Below are positions 1-7,439 of a DNA stretch of 51,790 bases, piece after piece (the first letter of the stretch is position 1; every line of letters starts with the position of its first letter). The notes under the pieces are model-generated. The model searched no databases and was not told the DNA's origin. It saw only the letters and a program-made list of their open reading frames with translations. Position numbers and translations under genes: made by a program. The DNA is from Gemmatimonadota bacterium (lineage in GTDB: Bacteria; Gemmatimonadota; Gemmatimonadetes; Longimicrobiales; Gaopeijiaceae). The stretch covers positions 1 to 51,790 of the forward strand of contig SKNW01000028.1 of the NCBI GenBank assembly GCA_007120305.1. The letters run 5' to 3'.

Positions 1-1482
1 ACCCTGATCCTCGAGGACGGGGGCTACCAGGTGGACACCGCCTCCGACGGTGAAGCCGGCCTGCTCCAGGCCCGAAGCGGCTCCCCCGACATGATCCTCA
101 CCGACGTGCGCATGCCCCGCGTGGACGGTCTCGCCCTTCTGGACCGGCTGCGTGCCGGCGGCTCCACCACCCCCGTGGTGGTCATGACCGCCTACGGGAG
201 CATGGACCTGGCCGTGGAGGCGGTGCGCCGAGGGGCCTCGGACTACCTCACCAAGCCCTTCGGGGCGCAGGACGTGCTCCTCACGCTCCGGAAGGTGGAG
301 GAACGCTTCGCGCTGCTCCGGGATGCGGAGGCGGGGGGCGGATGGCCGGAGGGGCGGCGCTACGGAGCGCTCGTGGCTACCTCGCCCTCCATGGTGGAGG
401 TGGCGGAGATGGCCATCAAGGTGGCGAAGCATCCCACCTCGGTCCTCGTGCAGGGTCCCACCGGCACGGGGAAGGAGCTCCTGGCTCGCCTCATCCATGA
501 CCACTCGCGGCGGGCGTCGGCGCCCTTCGTGCCCGTGAACTGCGGGGCGATCCCCGAGAACCTCCTCGAGTCCGAGTTCTTCGGGGTCATGAAAGGGGCC
601 TTTACCGGGGCCGAGCGGGACCGCCCCGGGCTCTTCGAGGCCGCCTCCGGCGGGACCCTCTTTCTGGACGAAGTGGGCGAGCTCCCCGAGTCCCTCCAGG
701 TCAAGCTCCTCCGGGCGCTTCAGGAGGGGATGGTGCGTCGCCTGGGTGCCGACCAGGAGACCTCGGTGGACGTGCGCGTCATCGGTGCCACCAACCGCCG
801 GCTGGTGGACGAGGTGGCCGCCGGGCGGTTCCGGGAGGACCTCTATTACCGGCTGGCGGTGGTGACCCTCGAGGTACCACCCCTGCGGGACCGCGCCGGC
901 GACCTTGAGCCCCTGGTCCAGAACTTCCTGCAGGCCCGGGCGCGGCGGCTGGGCGTTCCCGTTCCCATCGTGAGCGACGGCGCCATGGCCGTGCTCCGGG
1001 TGCACCGCTGGCCCGGCAACGTCCGGGAGCTGGAGAACGTGCTGGAGCGGGCCCTGATCCTCTCCGACGAGGGGATGATCCGCGCCGGGGACCTGCCGGC
1101 CGGGCTGGCCTCGGCGCTGGAGCGCCCCCTCTTCGGGGATGCGACCGATCGGGGCGACCTGGTGGGATCCCTGGACTCCGGGGATGCGCTGGCGGGCGTG
1201 GGCTCCGGCGACCCGACCGAGGAGGACCTCTCCATCAAGCGGCGCTCGGCAGCGCTGGAGAAGGACCTGATCCGGAAGGCGCTGGAGCGCACCGGCGGCC
1301 ACCGCGGTAACGCTTCGGAGCTGCTGGAGCTGTCGGACCGGGCCCTCCGCTACAAGATCCGGGAGTACGGGCTGGACGGGAACGACCAGGAGGAGGACAG
1401 CGGCGGGGCGGAGGCGGGCGCGGCCGAGGGCGGCGCGGCCGAGGGCGGCGAGGGCGGCGAGGGCGAAGCCAGGACCGCGTAA
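1..1482 (+). CDS. PilR/NtrC-type sigma-54 response regulator (5' partial)
   Basis: The reading frame is open from base 1, so the start and the first receiver strand lie upstream of the window; 493 residues are visible. The N-terminal receiver has the phosphoacceptor Asp at visible residue 35 (TDVRMP) and the conserved Lys at 85 (TKPF). A sigma-54 AAA+ domain follows, with Walker A GPTGTGKE (152-159), the sigma-54 contact loop GAFTGA (199-204) and Walker B LFLDE. A Fis-type helix-turn-helix is near the C-terminus (GGHRGNASELL...RALRYKI). The protein should activate sigma-54 promoters after phosphorylation by a sensor kinase, probably encoded just upstream. Its position before two pilin clusters and pilMNOPQ points to a PilR role; that assignment is inferred from context. 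The C-terminus is a Gly/Ala/Glu low-complexity tail built from GC-rich repeats at about 1408-1470. Confidence 0.92.
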   Translation, partial: TLILEDGGYQVDTASDGEAGLLQARSGSPDMILTDVRMPRVDGLALLDRLRAGGSTTPVVVMTAYGSMDLAVEAVRRGASDYLTKPFGAQDVLLTLRKVEERFALLRDAEAGGGWPEGRRYGALVATSPSMVEVAEMAIKVAKHPTSVLVQGPTGTGKELLARLIHDHSRRASAPFVPVNCGAIPENLLESEFFGVMKGAFTGAERDRPGLFEAASGGTLFLDEVGELPESLQVKLLRALQEGMVRRLGADQETSVDVRVIGATNRRLVDEVAAGRFREDLYYRLAVVTLEVPPLRDRAGDLEPLVQNFLQARARRLGVPVPIVSDGAMAVLRVHRWPGNVRELENVLERALILSDEGMIRAGDLPAGLASALERPLFGDATDRGDLVGSLDSGDALAGVGSGDPTEEDLSIKRRSAALEKDLIRKALERTGGHRGNASELLELSDRALRYKIREYGLDGNDQEEDSGGAEAGAAEGGAAEGGEGGEGEARTA

Positions 1483-1604
1483 AGGGTCGGGTCGGTCCTG
1501 AGGCGCGGAGTTCATCGGGCTCGGCGTGCCCCAGCCGGGAGCCCCTCCAGAGGTCGTCCCTCCCCGCCATCCCCTCGCCCGCGTGGGCCGGCGATCCTGG
1601 GAGC

Positions 1605-2033
1605 ATGAACCAGGGTCACACACTCCTCGAACTCGCTGTCGTGGTCTCCCTCCTGGGGCTCCTGGCCCTGGTGGGTGTAGGGAGCGCCCGCGCCCAGATC
1701 GACACCCTGGCCGTGCAGGTAGCCCGGGAGGAGGTGGCTGGGCTTCTCCGCGAAGCCCGGAGCGCGGCCCGCGTCCACGGCGGCGCCCGGGTGGTGCTCG
1801 AGTCCGGTGCGGCGGCGGAGCTCCGGGTCCGGGGGGACTCCCTCCTCGGACGCTATGACCCGGCGGTCCACGGGGTGCGCATGGTTCCCCGGGGGAGCCG
1901 CACCCGGGTGGAACTGGTCTTTGGTCCCAGCGGCCTCGGGCGCGCCTCCTCCCTCACGGTGGACTTCGAACGGGGTCGGGTCCGCCGACCCCTGGTCATC
2001 AGCGCCTACGGGCGCGTGCGGAGGGACGCATGA
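1605..2033 (+). CDS. GspH/FimT-type minor pseudopilin (set 1)
   Basis: This 142-residue protein begins with a very short prepilin leader, MNQG, followed by HTLLEL and a hydrophobic helix. Cleavage would be after Gly4, with the conserved Glu at position +5. His replaces the usual Phe at +1. The rest is a small beta-rich domain typical of GspH/FimT minor pilins, which prime pseudopilus or type IV pilus assembly in the inner membrane. The ATG at 1605 has a nearby purine-rich GGGAG but close spacing. It is the first gene of a four-gene unit, and its stop overlaps the next start (ATGA). Confidence 0.85.
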   Translation: MNQGHTLLELAVVVSLLGLLALVGVGSARAQIDTLAVQVAREEVAGLLREARSAARVHGGARVVLESGAAAELRVRGDSLLGRYDPAVHGVRMVPRGSRTRVELVFGPSGLGRASSLTVDFERGRVRRPLVISAYGRVRRDA

Positions 2034-2542
2034 CGCCTTCGGCCGCGCCCACCGTGCCTGGTTGCACGGACGGTCCCGCGGAACGAGGCGCGGGGCGGCG
2101 CCCGAAGCGGCGCCCAGGTCTGCGCCCAGACCGGCGCCCGGGTCTGTGCCCAGACCGATGTCCGGACCAACGCCCGGAGCGACGCGCGGATCGTGGCGCG
2201 CTCCTCCTCGAGGCCATCTTCGCCCTCTTCCTCCTCGGCGTGGTGGCGCTGGGCACCCTGGGCCTCCTGGCCCACTCCCTGGTCCACTTCGAACTGGCCG
2301 AGTCCCGGGGACGCGCCCTTCCCGTGGCCGGGGCGTGGCTCGACGCGGCGGCGGCGGGGAATGTGGACACGGCCGCCGTGGAAGCGGTGGGCCCCGGCGA
2401 GCTCCGGTGGGGGCAGGGCTCCGAGGGTGCTCTTCTTTCCCGGCTTGAGTTCTACCACCCCCGGGGCGGCCGATGGCCCCTTCCCGGGGTGCCCGTGATT
2501 TCCCCGGGGGAGAGCGGATCGCCGGAGGAGGGTGGGCCATGA
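2030..2542 (+). CDS. GspI/PilV-type minor pseudopilin with repeat-containing leader
   Basis: This 170-residue protein has a class III signal far from the N-terminus: RADRG, then ALLLEAIFALFLLGVVALG. Cleavage would be after Gly59, with Glu at +5. The preceding ~59 residues are unusually long for a prepilin leader and consist largely of a tetrapeptide repeat of the type R-R-P-G / L-R-P-D, encoded by a 12-base tandem array. The mature part is short (about 110 residues), as in GspI/PilV proteins. The start is chosen at ATG 2030 because it forms the usual ATGA overlap with the upstream gene. No in-frame ATG closer to the helix is apparent. If a non-canonical start is used, the leader could be shorter. 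Confidence 0.75.
   Translation: MTPSAAPTVPGCTDGPAERGAGRRPKRRPGLRPDRRPGLCPDRCPDQRPERRADRGALLLEAIFALFLLGVVALGTLGLLAHSLVHFELAESRGRALPVAGAWLDAAAAGNVDTAAVEAVGPGELRWGQGSEGALLSRLEFYHPRGGRWPLPGVPVISPGESGSPEEGGP
2096..2191 (+). repeat. 12-base in-frame tandem repeat in a prepilin leader
   Basis: Eight consecutive 12-base units encode RRPK, RRPG, LRPD, RRPG, LCPD, RCPD, QRPE and RRAD, ending two residues before the predicted prepilin cleavage site. Units 2+3 and 4+5 are nearly identical as 24-mers (22 of 24 bases). The outer units are degenerate. Confidence 0.85.
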
Positions 2543-3369
2543 GCCCGAGGCGAGATTCGGGGGGGCGCGCGGGTCACACCCTCCCTGAGCTGGCTGTGGC
2601 CCTCCTCCTGGCGGGCATCGTGGGGGCGGCGGTCCTGGGCCTGCTCATCAGCTCCACCCAGGCCGTTCGGCAACTCGTAGCACGCTCGGACCAGGCCGAG
2701 GTGCGGCGAACCGTGTCCGCCTTGCTCCACGAGGAGCTCTCGGTGGGCGTGGCGGGGAGGGACTGGAGGGTAGACGGAGAGCGCGCGGTCCGCCTCCGGG
2801 CCTTCCGGGGGTACGCCCGGATCTGCTCTGACGACGGAGCCACCCTCACCGTGGCGTGGCGGGGGCAGCGCCTCCCCGACCCGACAAGGGACTCGGTGCT
2901 GGTGCTCGCGGCCGACGGACGTTGGCATGCGGTGGACCTGGCGTGGGAGGGCGCGCCCCCCGAGCCGGCTCGTTGTGGACACCTGGCAGAGGAGGGCATC
3001 TTCAGCGAGCGGGCGGGAGGCTGGCGCCTCTCCGGAGCGATGCCGGAAGCGCCTCTTCTCCTCCGTACCTTCGAGCAGGGCCGCTACAGCCTGGAAGATG
3101 GGGCCTTCCGCTACCGGCAGGGGACCGGGGGACGCCAGCCCCTCACGCCTGAGCTGGTGGCGGCGGCGAGTCGTCTGTCGGCGGTGTCGGTCGGTGGGGA
3201 GGGCGGTCGGGGTGGTCTCGGTGGCCCAGCTGGACAGGGCGCCCTCGAAGTGGAACTCCATCTCCTCGTTCCCCAGGGGATGGGTGGTATCCGGGTTCCT
3301 CCTGCGTACCCCGACCGCTGGATCGTCCGGGGAGACCCTGCGGGCCCGCAGGGGAGGCCCTGGCCATGA
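2539..3369 (+). CDS. GspJ/PilW-type minor pseudopilin (set 1)
   Basis: This 276-residue protein has the leader MSPRRDSGGRAG and then HTLPELAVALLLAGIVGAAVLG, so peptidase cleavage would be after Gly12 with Glu at +5. As in the first gene of this set, the +1 residue is His. An N-terminal helix (TQAVRQLVARSDQAEVRR) leads to a large beta-rich domain, the usual layout of GspJ/PilW. The ATG at 2539 is preferred over an in-frame ATG at 2473. It overlaps the upstream stop by four bases and follows GGAGGAGGG. The protein would form part of the tip or initiation complex of the pseudopilus. Confidence 0.8.
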   Translation: MSPRRDSGGRAGHTLPELAVALLLAGIVGAAVLGLLISSTQAVRQLVARSDQAEVRRTVSALLHEELSVGVAGRDWRVDGERAVRLRAFRGYARICSDDGATLTVAWRGQRLPDPTRDSVLVLAADGRWHAVDLAWEGAPPEPARCGHLAEEGIFSERAGGWRLSGAMPEAPLLLRTFEQGRYSLEDGAFRYRQGTGGRQPLTPELVAAASRLSAVSVGGEGGRGGLGGPAGQGALEVELHLLVPQGMGGIRVPPAYPDRWIVRGDPAGPQGRPWP

Positions 3370-4202
3370 GGGCCGTGGCGCGGGGCGTTCCGTGCCGCCT
3401 CCCCGGTGGTGGGCCATCCGATCAGCGGGGCTTCATTCTCCCGTTCGTGATCCTGGCCACGCTGGCCATCACCTCGCTGGCGCTGGCGGCCTTTACCCTG
3501 GCCCGGGCCGAGCACCGCGCCGCCGAGTGGGAGCGGGGACGCCTCGCGGCCCTGGTCGACCCCTGGGGGCGGGGGGTCGGACTGGCAGAGGTGGTCACCC
3601 TCGGCCATGGGTACCGGGTGGTCGAGGCACCCGCGGCGTCCGGGGCAGGGGAGGGCCTTCCGCCGTCCTTCCTCTCGCCCCTTCGGCTTCACCGGGTTGC
3701 CTGGTGCCTGAACCTGGATGAGGAAGCGTCAGGGGCGTGGTGGACCTCGGGATCGCCGCCCCGCCTGGGACCTTTGGGGGCGGCGGCCCTGCTCGATCTC
3801 CTCCTCCGGCAACCCGGGGTCCTGGTCGGGGGAGAGATCGTGCTCCCCGGGGGCGCCGAGGGGGACTCGGTCCGGGTGTGGGCCGGCGCCGACCGCGTTG
3901 GCGCCCTGCCCGGATCGGGAGGTACGTTCCTCGTGGTGGCCGACGGCGCCCTGGCGCTGGATGGAGAGGGAAGGCTGGCTGGCGTGCTCATCATCGCCGG
4001 TGACGTGGGGATCGGGGCGCGGGTGGAGGTGGCCGGAGGGATCCGGGCAGGTGGAGAGATCATGCGCGGCCCGGGAGGGGAGTCGGAATCCGTCCTTCCG
4101 GCGGAGAACCACGGAGCTCGCGCACTCAGAATCCAGGCGCTGGGGGCACTCCCTGCCTGCCCGAGGCTGCTCTGGGAGGGGGGTCGACTGGGGTACTTCT
4201 GA
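3366..4202 (+). CDS. GspK/PilX-type minor pilin (set 1)
   Basis: This 278-residue protein opens with a 22-residue leader ending in DQRG, followed by FILPFVILATLAITSLALAAF. The helix lacks Glu at +5, as is usual for GspK/PilX-type tip pilins. The C-terminal half contains GTFLVVADGALALDGEG then LAGVLIIAGDVGIGARV and IRAGGEI, a repetitive beta-strand pattern also found in the PilX-like protein of the second set (6136-7323). It is joined to the preceding gene by ATGA. It closes the first minor-pilin unit. A role as pilus-tip subunit is inferred from the family. Confidence 0.75.
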   Translation: MRAVARGVPCRLPGGGPSDQRGFILPFVILATLAITSLALAAFTLARAEHRAAEWERGRLAALVDPWGRGVGLAEVVTLGHGYRVVEAPAASGAGEGLPPSFLSPLRLHRVAWCLNLDEEASGAWWTSGSPPRLGPLGAAALLDLLLRQPGVLVGGEIVLPGGAEGDSVRVWAGADRVGALPGSGGTFLVVADGALALDGEGRLAGVLIIAGDVGIGARVEVAGGIRAGGEIMRGPGGESESVLPAENHGARALRIQALGALPACPRLLWEGGRLGYF

Positions 4203-4204
4203 TC

Positions 4205-4226
4205 CGGTTTTGCTGTTCGAAAACCG
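4205..4226. terminator. Small hairpin after first minor-pilin set
   Basis: CGGTTTT (4205-4211) and AAAACCG (4220-4226) form a perfect 7-base stem with an 8-base loop, starting two bases after the stop codon. There is no clean T-run on the + strand, so it may be a weak terminator or an mRNA 3' end stabiliser. Confidence 0.35.
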
Positions 4227-4321
4227 TACAGTTGGCACGTGCCGGACGGGGCTTCGGAACTCTTTTCCGCGGTGCCAGAACCCGGGGCCGCGGGAAGCAG
4301 GGGATTCCGGTGATGGCCGCG

Positions 4322-4337
4322 TGGCACGAACTTCGCA
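4322..4337 (+). promoter_or_regulatory. Sigma-54-type (-24/-12) promoter element
   Basis: TGGCACGAACTTCGCA matches the sigma-54 consensus TGGCACG-N4-TTGCA with one change in the -12 half. The invariant GG (4323-4324) and GC (4335-4336) are separated by exactly 10 bases. The expected start point is near 4348, about 50 bases before the chosen start of the second minor-pilin set. A sigma-54 activator is encoded at the beginning of the window. No activator binding site was identified. Confidence 0.6.
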
Positions 4338-4399
4338 TTGAGAGGGGGCCCGAAGGTGTTCCCTGCCCGATGACCGAGGTTCCCCGGAGAGTGCCCGTC

Positions 4400-4858
4400 A
4401 TGCCGTTTCACCGAACGCGATCCCGACGCTCGGGCTTCACCCTGCTGGAAATGATCGTGGTAATCACAATCGGCGGGGTCCTGGCGTCCATCGTCTTCAT
4501 CAGCTTCTCGCGAGTACAGGGGCATCTCGGGACGCGGTCCGCCCATAGCAATTTCCTCAGCCTCCATGCCCAGGCCCGCGCCCTCGCCGTAGAACGGGGT
4601 CAACTGGCTCTGTTCATTGTGACCGAGGCGACGGGCCGCGTCAGGATCGAAATGGGGGGGGAGGTCATCAATGAACTCTCTCTGGCCACCGAGTTCGACG
4701 TGACCCTCGATTCCGGGGGTGACTTCACCCACTGCTTCTCCCCACGAGGGATCGCCGACCTTGACTGCACCACCTTCTCCACGGTGCGGACCGTGACCTT
4801 CACTCGGGGCAACCGGACTGCCGAAGTGGCGCTGCTCCCCCTCGGCCAGGCAAGGTGA
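4400..4858 (+). CDS. GspH/FimT-type minor pilin (set 2)
   Basis: This 152-residue protein has a 12-residue basic leader (MPFHRTRSRRSG) and then FTLLEMIVVITIGGVLAS, a canonical type IV prepilin signal with Phe at +1 and Glu at +5. The downstream portion fits GspH/FimT. Two cysteines (in THCFSP and LDCTTF) could form a disulfide. In-frame ATGs exist at 4232, 4316 and 4370. The ATG at 4400 is preferred because it gives a normal leader and follows GGAGAG at suitable spacing, downstream of the sigma-54-like element. It is the first gene of a second complete set of minor pilins, more canonical in its leaders than set 1. Confidence 0.85.
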   Translation: MPFHRTRSRRSGFTLLEMIVVITIGGVLASIVFISFSRVQGHLGTRSAHSNFLSLHAQARALAVERGQLALFIVTEATGRVRIEMGGEVINELSLATEFDVTLDSGGDFTHCFSPRGIADLDCTTFSTVRTVTFTRGNRTAEVALLPLGQAR

Positions 4859-4863
4859 GCGCC

Positions 4864-5274
4864 ATGAAGCGCTCGGGCCCCGCTACGGCGCCAGCAAACC
4901 GAAAGGGGTTCTCCCTCATCGAGGTGATCGTCTCGATCCTGATCCTCACGGTCGGCCTGCTTGGCCTCGCCGCCGCCACCGGCTGGGTCCTGCGGAACAC
5001 CGAGGGCGCCCGGATCGATACGGCTCGGACCACCGCCCTCCAGTCCGCCATCGAGGGGGTCCGGGCTACCCCCTTCGACGACATCGCGGCGGGTGGCACC
5101 GTTAACCTTTCCGGCGGATTCACGGCCACGTGGACCGGCGTCGGCTCCACCCCCCATTCGGTGCTGACCGAGATCATCGTCACGGGTCCCGGGCGGGTGC
5201 CGGGTGGGGGGGGGACGTATCCCCATTTCGGGACCACCGTGGTGGACACCATCACCTACCGGGTACTCCGATGA
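4864..5274 (+). CDS. GspI/PilV-type minor pilin (set 2)
   Basis: This 136-residue protein has the signal PANRKG followed by FSLIEVIVSILILTVGLLGLAAA, the hallmark of PilV/GspI. ATG 4864 is preceded by AAGGTGA at five bases. A GTG at 4855 that overlaps the upstream stop (GTGA) would add only three residues and cannot be excluded. The mature domain is small, ending in a strand that reads VVDTITYRVLR. The next gene starts within its stop codon (ATGA). The expected role is as a minor subunit in the pilus initiation complex. Confidence 0.83.
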   Translation: MKRSGPATAPANRKGFSLIEVIVSILILTVGLLGLAAATGWVLRNTEGARIDTARTTALQSAIEGVRATPFDDIAAGGTVNLSGGFTATWTGVGSTPHSVLTEIIVTGPGRVPGGGGTYPHFGTTVVDTITYRVLR

Positions 5275-6125
5275 GCCCCCGTCCTGCTGACGCCATAGTT
5301 CAACGCGCCCCATTACAGGCGACTCGCTCCGGGTTCACCCTCGTCGAACTTCTGGTGGTGGTGGTCATCTCGACCATTGTCCTCGGGGCCATCGTGCAGA
5401 TCCTGGTCTCGAACCAGCGCCTCTACACGGCGACCACGGAACAGGTGCTCGCTCAGCAGACCGTGCGCGCCGGAGTGGAGATCGTGGCACAGGAACTCCG
5501 CGAAGTCAGTGGAGAGCTGGGTGACATCCTCAGCGTCGCGGACGCCGAGGTCCAGGTCCGGACCGTGCGCAGGGCGGGGATCGTCTGCGCCATCGACAAC
5601 CGGGCTCCGCTCACCGTCCGTGCCCAGATCCGGGGGCAGCCGTTCAGCGAGGGGGACCCCGTGACCTTCTTCGTCGACAATGACGTGGACACGGCAGTCG
5701 ACGACTACTGGGCCACGAGTTCCCTGATTTCGGCCGACGGCACGTCGGTCTGTCCCGGCGCAGCAGAGATCCCGGCGCAGGTCATCCAGTTTGCTGACCC
5801 CACGCCCTCCGCGGCCGCGGCCCAGGTGCGGGTCGGGGCCCTGGTTCGGGCCTTCGAGACCTTCACGTACGGGTTGATCACCTTCGACGGGGAGCCATAC
5901 CTGGGGCGATCGGATGCCGACGGGACGGAAACCCCCCTTGTGGGTCCCGTGGATGCCGGTGACGGGGTCGAGTTTGTCTACCGGGACGCAGCCGGAACGA
6001 TCACCACCACCCCCGCCGACGTTCGCATCATCGAACTCACGGTTCGCTCGAGTTCTCAAGCCCGCTTCGCGAATGGCCGTGTGGTAGCCGATTCACTCAC
6101 CCGGCTGATTCACCTCAGAAACTGA
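5271..6125 (+). CDS. PilW/GspJ-type minor pilin (set 2)
   Basis: This 284-residue protein has a 21-residue leader ending in ATRSG and then FTLVELLVVVVISTIVLGAIV, with Glu at +5. A long amphipathic helix (RLYTATTEQVLAQQTVRAGVE) leads to a beta-rich domain of about 220 residues, matching PilW. The ATG at 5271 overlaps the preceding stop (ATGA); a longer frame from 5130 would run through the upstream gene and is rejected. The C-terminal part (DVRIIELTVRSSSQ) is the usual last strand of PilW-like proteins. Confidence 0.83.
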   Translation: MSPRPADAIVQRAPLQATRSGFTLVELLVVVVISTIVLGAIVQILVSNQRLYTATTEQVLAQQTVRAGVEIVAQELREVSGELGDILSVADAEVQVRTVRRAGIVCAIDNRAPLTVRAQIRGQPFSEGDPVTFFVDNDVDTAVDDYWATSSLISADGTSVCPGAAEIPAQVIQFADPTPSAAAAQVRVGALVRAFETFTYGLITFDGEPYLGRSDADGTETPLVGPVDAGDGVEFVYRDAAGTITTTPADVRIIELTVRSSSQARFANGRVVADSLTRLIHLRN

Positions 6126-6135
6126 TGGAGGTCCC

Positions 6136-7323
6136 ATGTTCGTGACCGATGAACCTTCCGTTATTCTCGATCGCCGGGGGTTCGCCCTCCCGGCGGCGAT
6201 CTTCGCCCTCGTGGTCGTGGCCCTCCTCGTGACAGCTGGATTCTTCGTGTCCGGACAGGAGCGGAGCATTGGTCAGTCCACGGAGTTCGCGGCGCAGGCG
6301 ACACTCCTGGCCGAGACCGGGATGAACGAGGTCCTGGCCACGTGGACCCCGGGAGGCGGGGGGCCGGAGCTCGGGGGAGACCCGGTGGCAGGCTGCGTCG
6401 GGTGCACCGGCGGCATTGCCAGCCTGAACGGCGGCTGGCAGGTGGCGATCTCTCGCGTAGGAGACAAGATCTACTTTGTCGAGAGCACCGGCCTGGTCAG
6501 TCAGACCGGGCGGCTCTCCGGAGCGAGCCGGACGGTCGGCACGCTGGCCCGTCTCTTCACCGCCGACTTCGAGGCCGACGCCGCTCTCACCACGCGGGGC
6601 GACGTGGAGGCTCGGGGCGGAGCCTCCATCAGCGGGTTCGACACGAATCCCCCCGGGGCCGTCTGCACTGGAGATCTCGAGGACAAGGCGGGAGTCGTCA
6701 CGACGCCGGGGTCCAGTGTCACGACCCGAGGCTCCTCAACCATCGAGGGGGATCCGAGGGACGCAAGACAGACCTTCGACGGAAACGATGTCTTTCGCAT
6801 CGGGGACCTGGGGTGGGACGAGCTCGTAGCCATGGCCGATATCCGGCTCCCGGGCGGGAACATCAACAATACCGGGCCCCGTTTCAACGCCGACGACAAG
6901 TGCGACAAGGAACACGACCTGAACTGGGGCGACCCGGAGGGCCTGGAGACCAACACCGACTGCCGGAGCTACTTTCCCATCATCCACGTGAACGGAACGG
7001 CCCAGATCCAGTCCGGCGGCCGGGGGCAGGGGCTCCTCCTCGTGGAGGGAAACCTGGACCTGCGCGGGAATTTTCTCTTCCAGGGCATCGTCATGGTCAA
7101 GGGGCAGGTGGGGGTGCAGGGTGCGGGCAACCGCGTCTTCGGATCGGTCCTTGCGGCCAACGGGTTGGAGATCGACCCGGATCTCTCCACCTTTGTTGGC
7201 GCGTCGGTGGTCCAGTACTCCAGTTGCGCCATTTCCAACGTGCTGAACAACCTCGGTGGACTCAACGCCCTGCGTCCCGTGGGGAACCGAAGCTGGGTGG
7301 ATCTCACGGCGACAGGATTCTGA
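6136..7323 (+). CDS. PilX/GspK-type minor pilin with repetitive C-terminal module (set 2)
   Basis: This 395-residue protein has a leader ending in LDRRG and then FALPAAIFALVVVALLVTAGFFVSG. Position +5 is not Glu, as expected for PilX/GspK. The N-terminal helix continues with QERSIGQSTEFAAQATLLAE, close to the PilX N-domain. The middle is Gly/Asp-rich with six or more cysteines. The end carries LLLVEGNLDLRG, FQGIVMVKGQVGVQG and FGSVLAANG, a beta-helix-like pattern shared with the set 1 PilX-like protein. It is the last gene of the second set, followed by a 116-base gap with a promoter. It may be a pilus-tip adhesin or scaffold; function is inferred only. Confidence 0.78.
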   Translation: MFVTDEPSVILDRRGFALPAAIFALVVVALLVTAGFFVSGQERSIGQSTEFAAQATLLAETGMNEVLATWTPGGGGPELGGDPVAGCVGCTGGIASLNGGWQVAISRVGDKIYFVESTGLVSQTGRLSGASRTVGTLARLFTADFEADAALTTRGDVEARGGASISGFDTNPPGAVCTGDLEDKAGVVTTPGSSVTTRGSSTIEGDPRDARQTFDGNDVFRIGDLGWDELVAMADIRLPGGNINNTGPRFNADDKCDKEHDLNWGDPEGLETNTDCRSYFPIIHVNGTAQIQSGGRGQGLLLVEGNLDLRGNFLFQGIVMVKGQVGVQGAGNRVFGSVLAANGLEIDPDLSTFVGASVVQYSSCAISNVLNNLGGLNALRPVGNRSWVDLTATGF

Positions 7324-7358
7324 GGTGAACATTTGTTCCGCCCCCCTTCCCGCCTTGC

Positions 7359-7388
7359 TTGACAAGGTTCGCCGCGGTGTGGTAACGT
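7359..7388 (+). promoter_or_regulatory. Sigma-70-like promoter for pilM operon
   Basis: TTGACA (7359-7364) is followed by an 18-base spacer and TAACGT (7383-7388) preceded by TG. It lies in the 116-base gap between the last minor pilin and pilM. It is a consensus -35 with a moderate -10. The assembly genes could therefore be transcribed independently of the minor pilins. Confidence 0.5.
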
Positions 7389-7439
7389 GCCGAGGCCAAG
7401 TGGGAAAAATCTGTTTCTCCCCTCTTTCGGGCAGTTCGC

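Noticed and set aside
4233-4247. TGGCACG-like sequence as a second sigma-54 site
   Set aside because: The GG is followed at the required distance by AC, not GC. The sequence is mainly a 10-base palindrome (4234-4243) with no other support.
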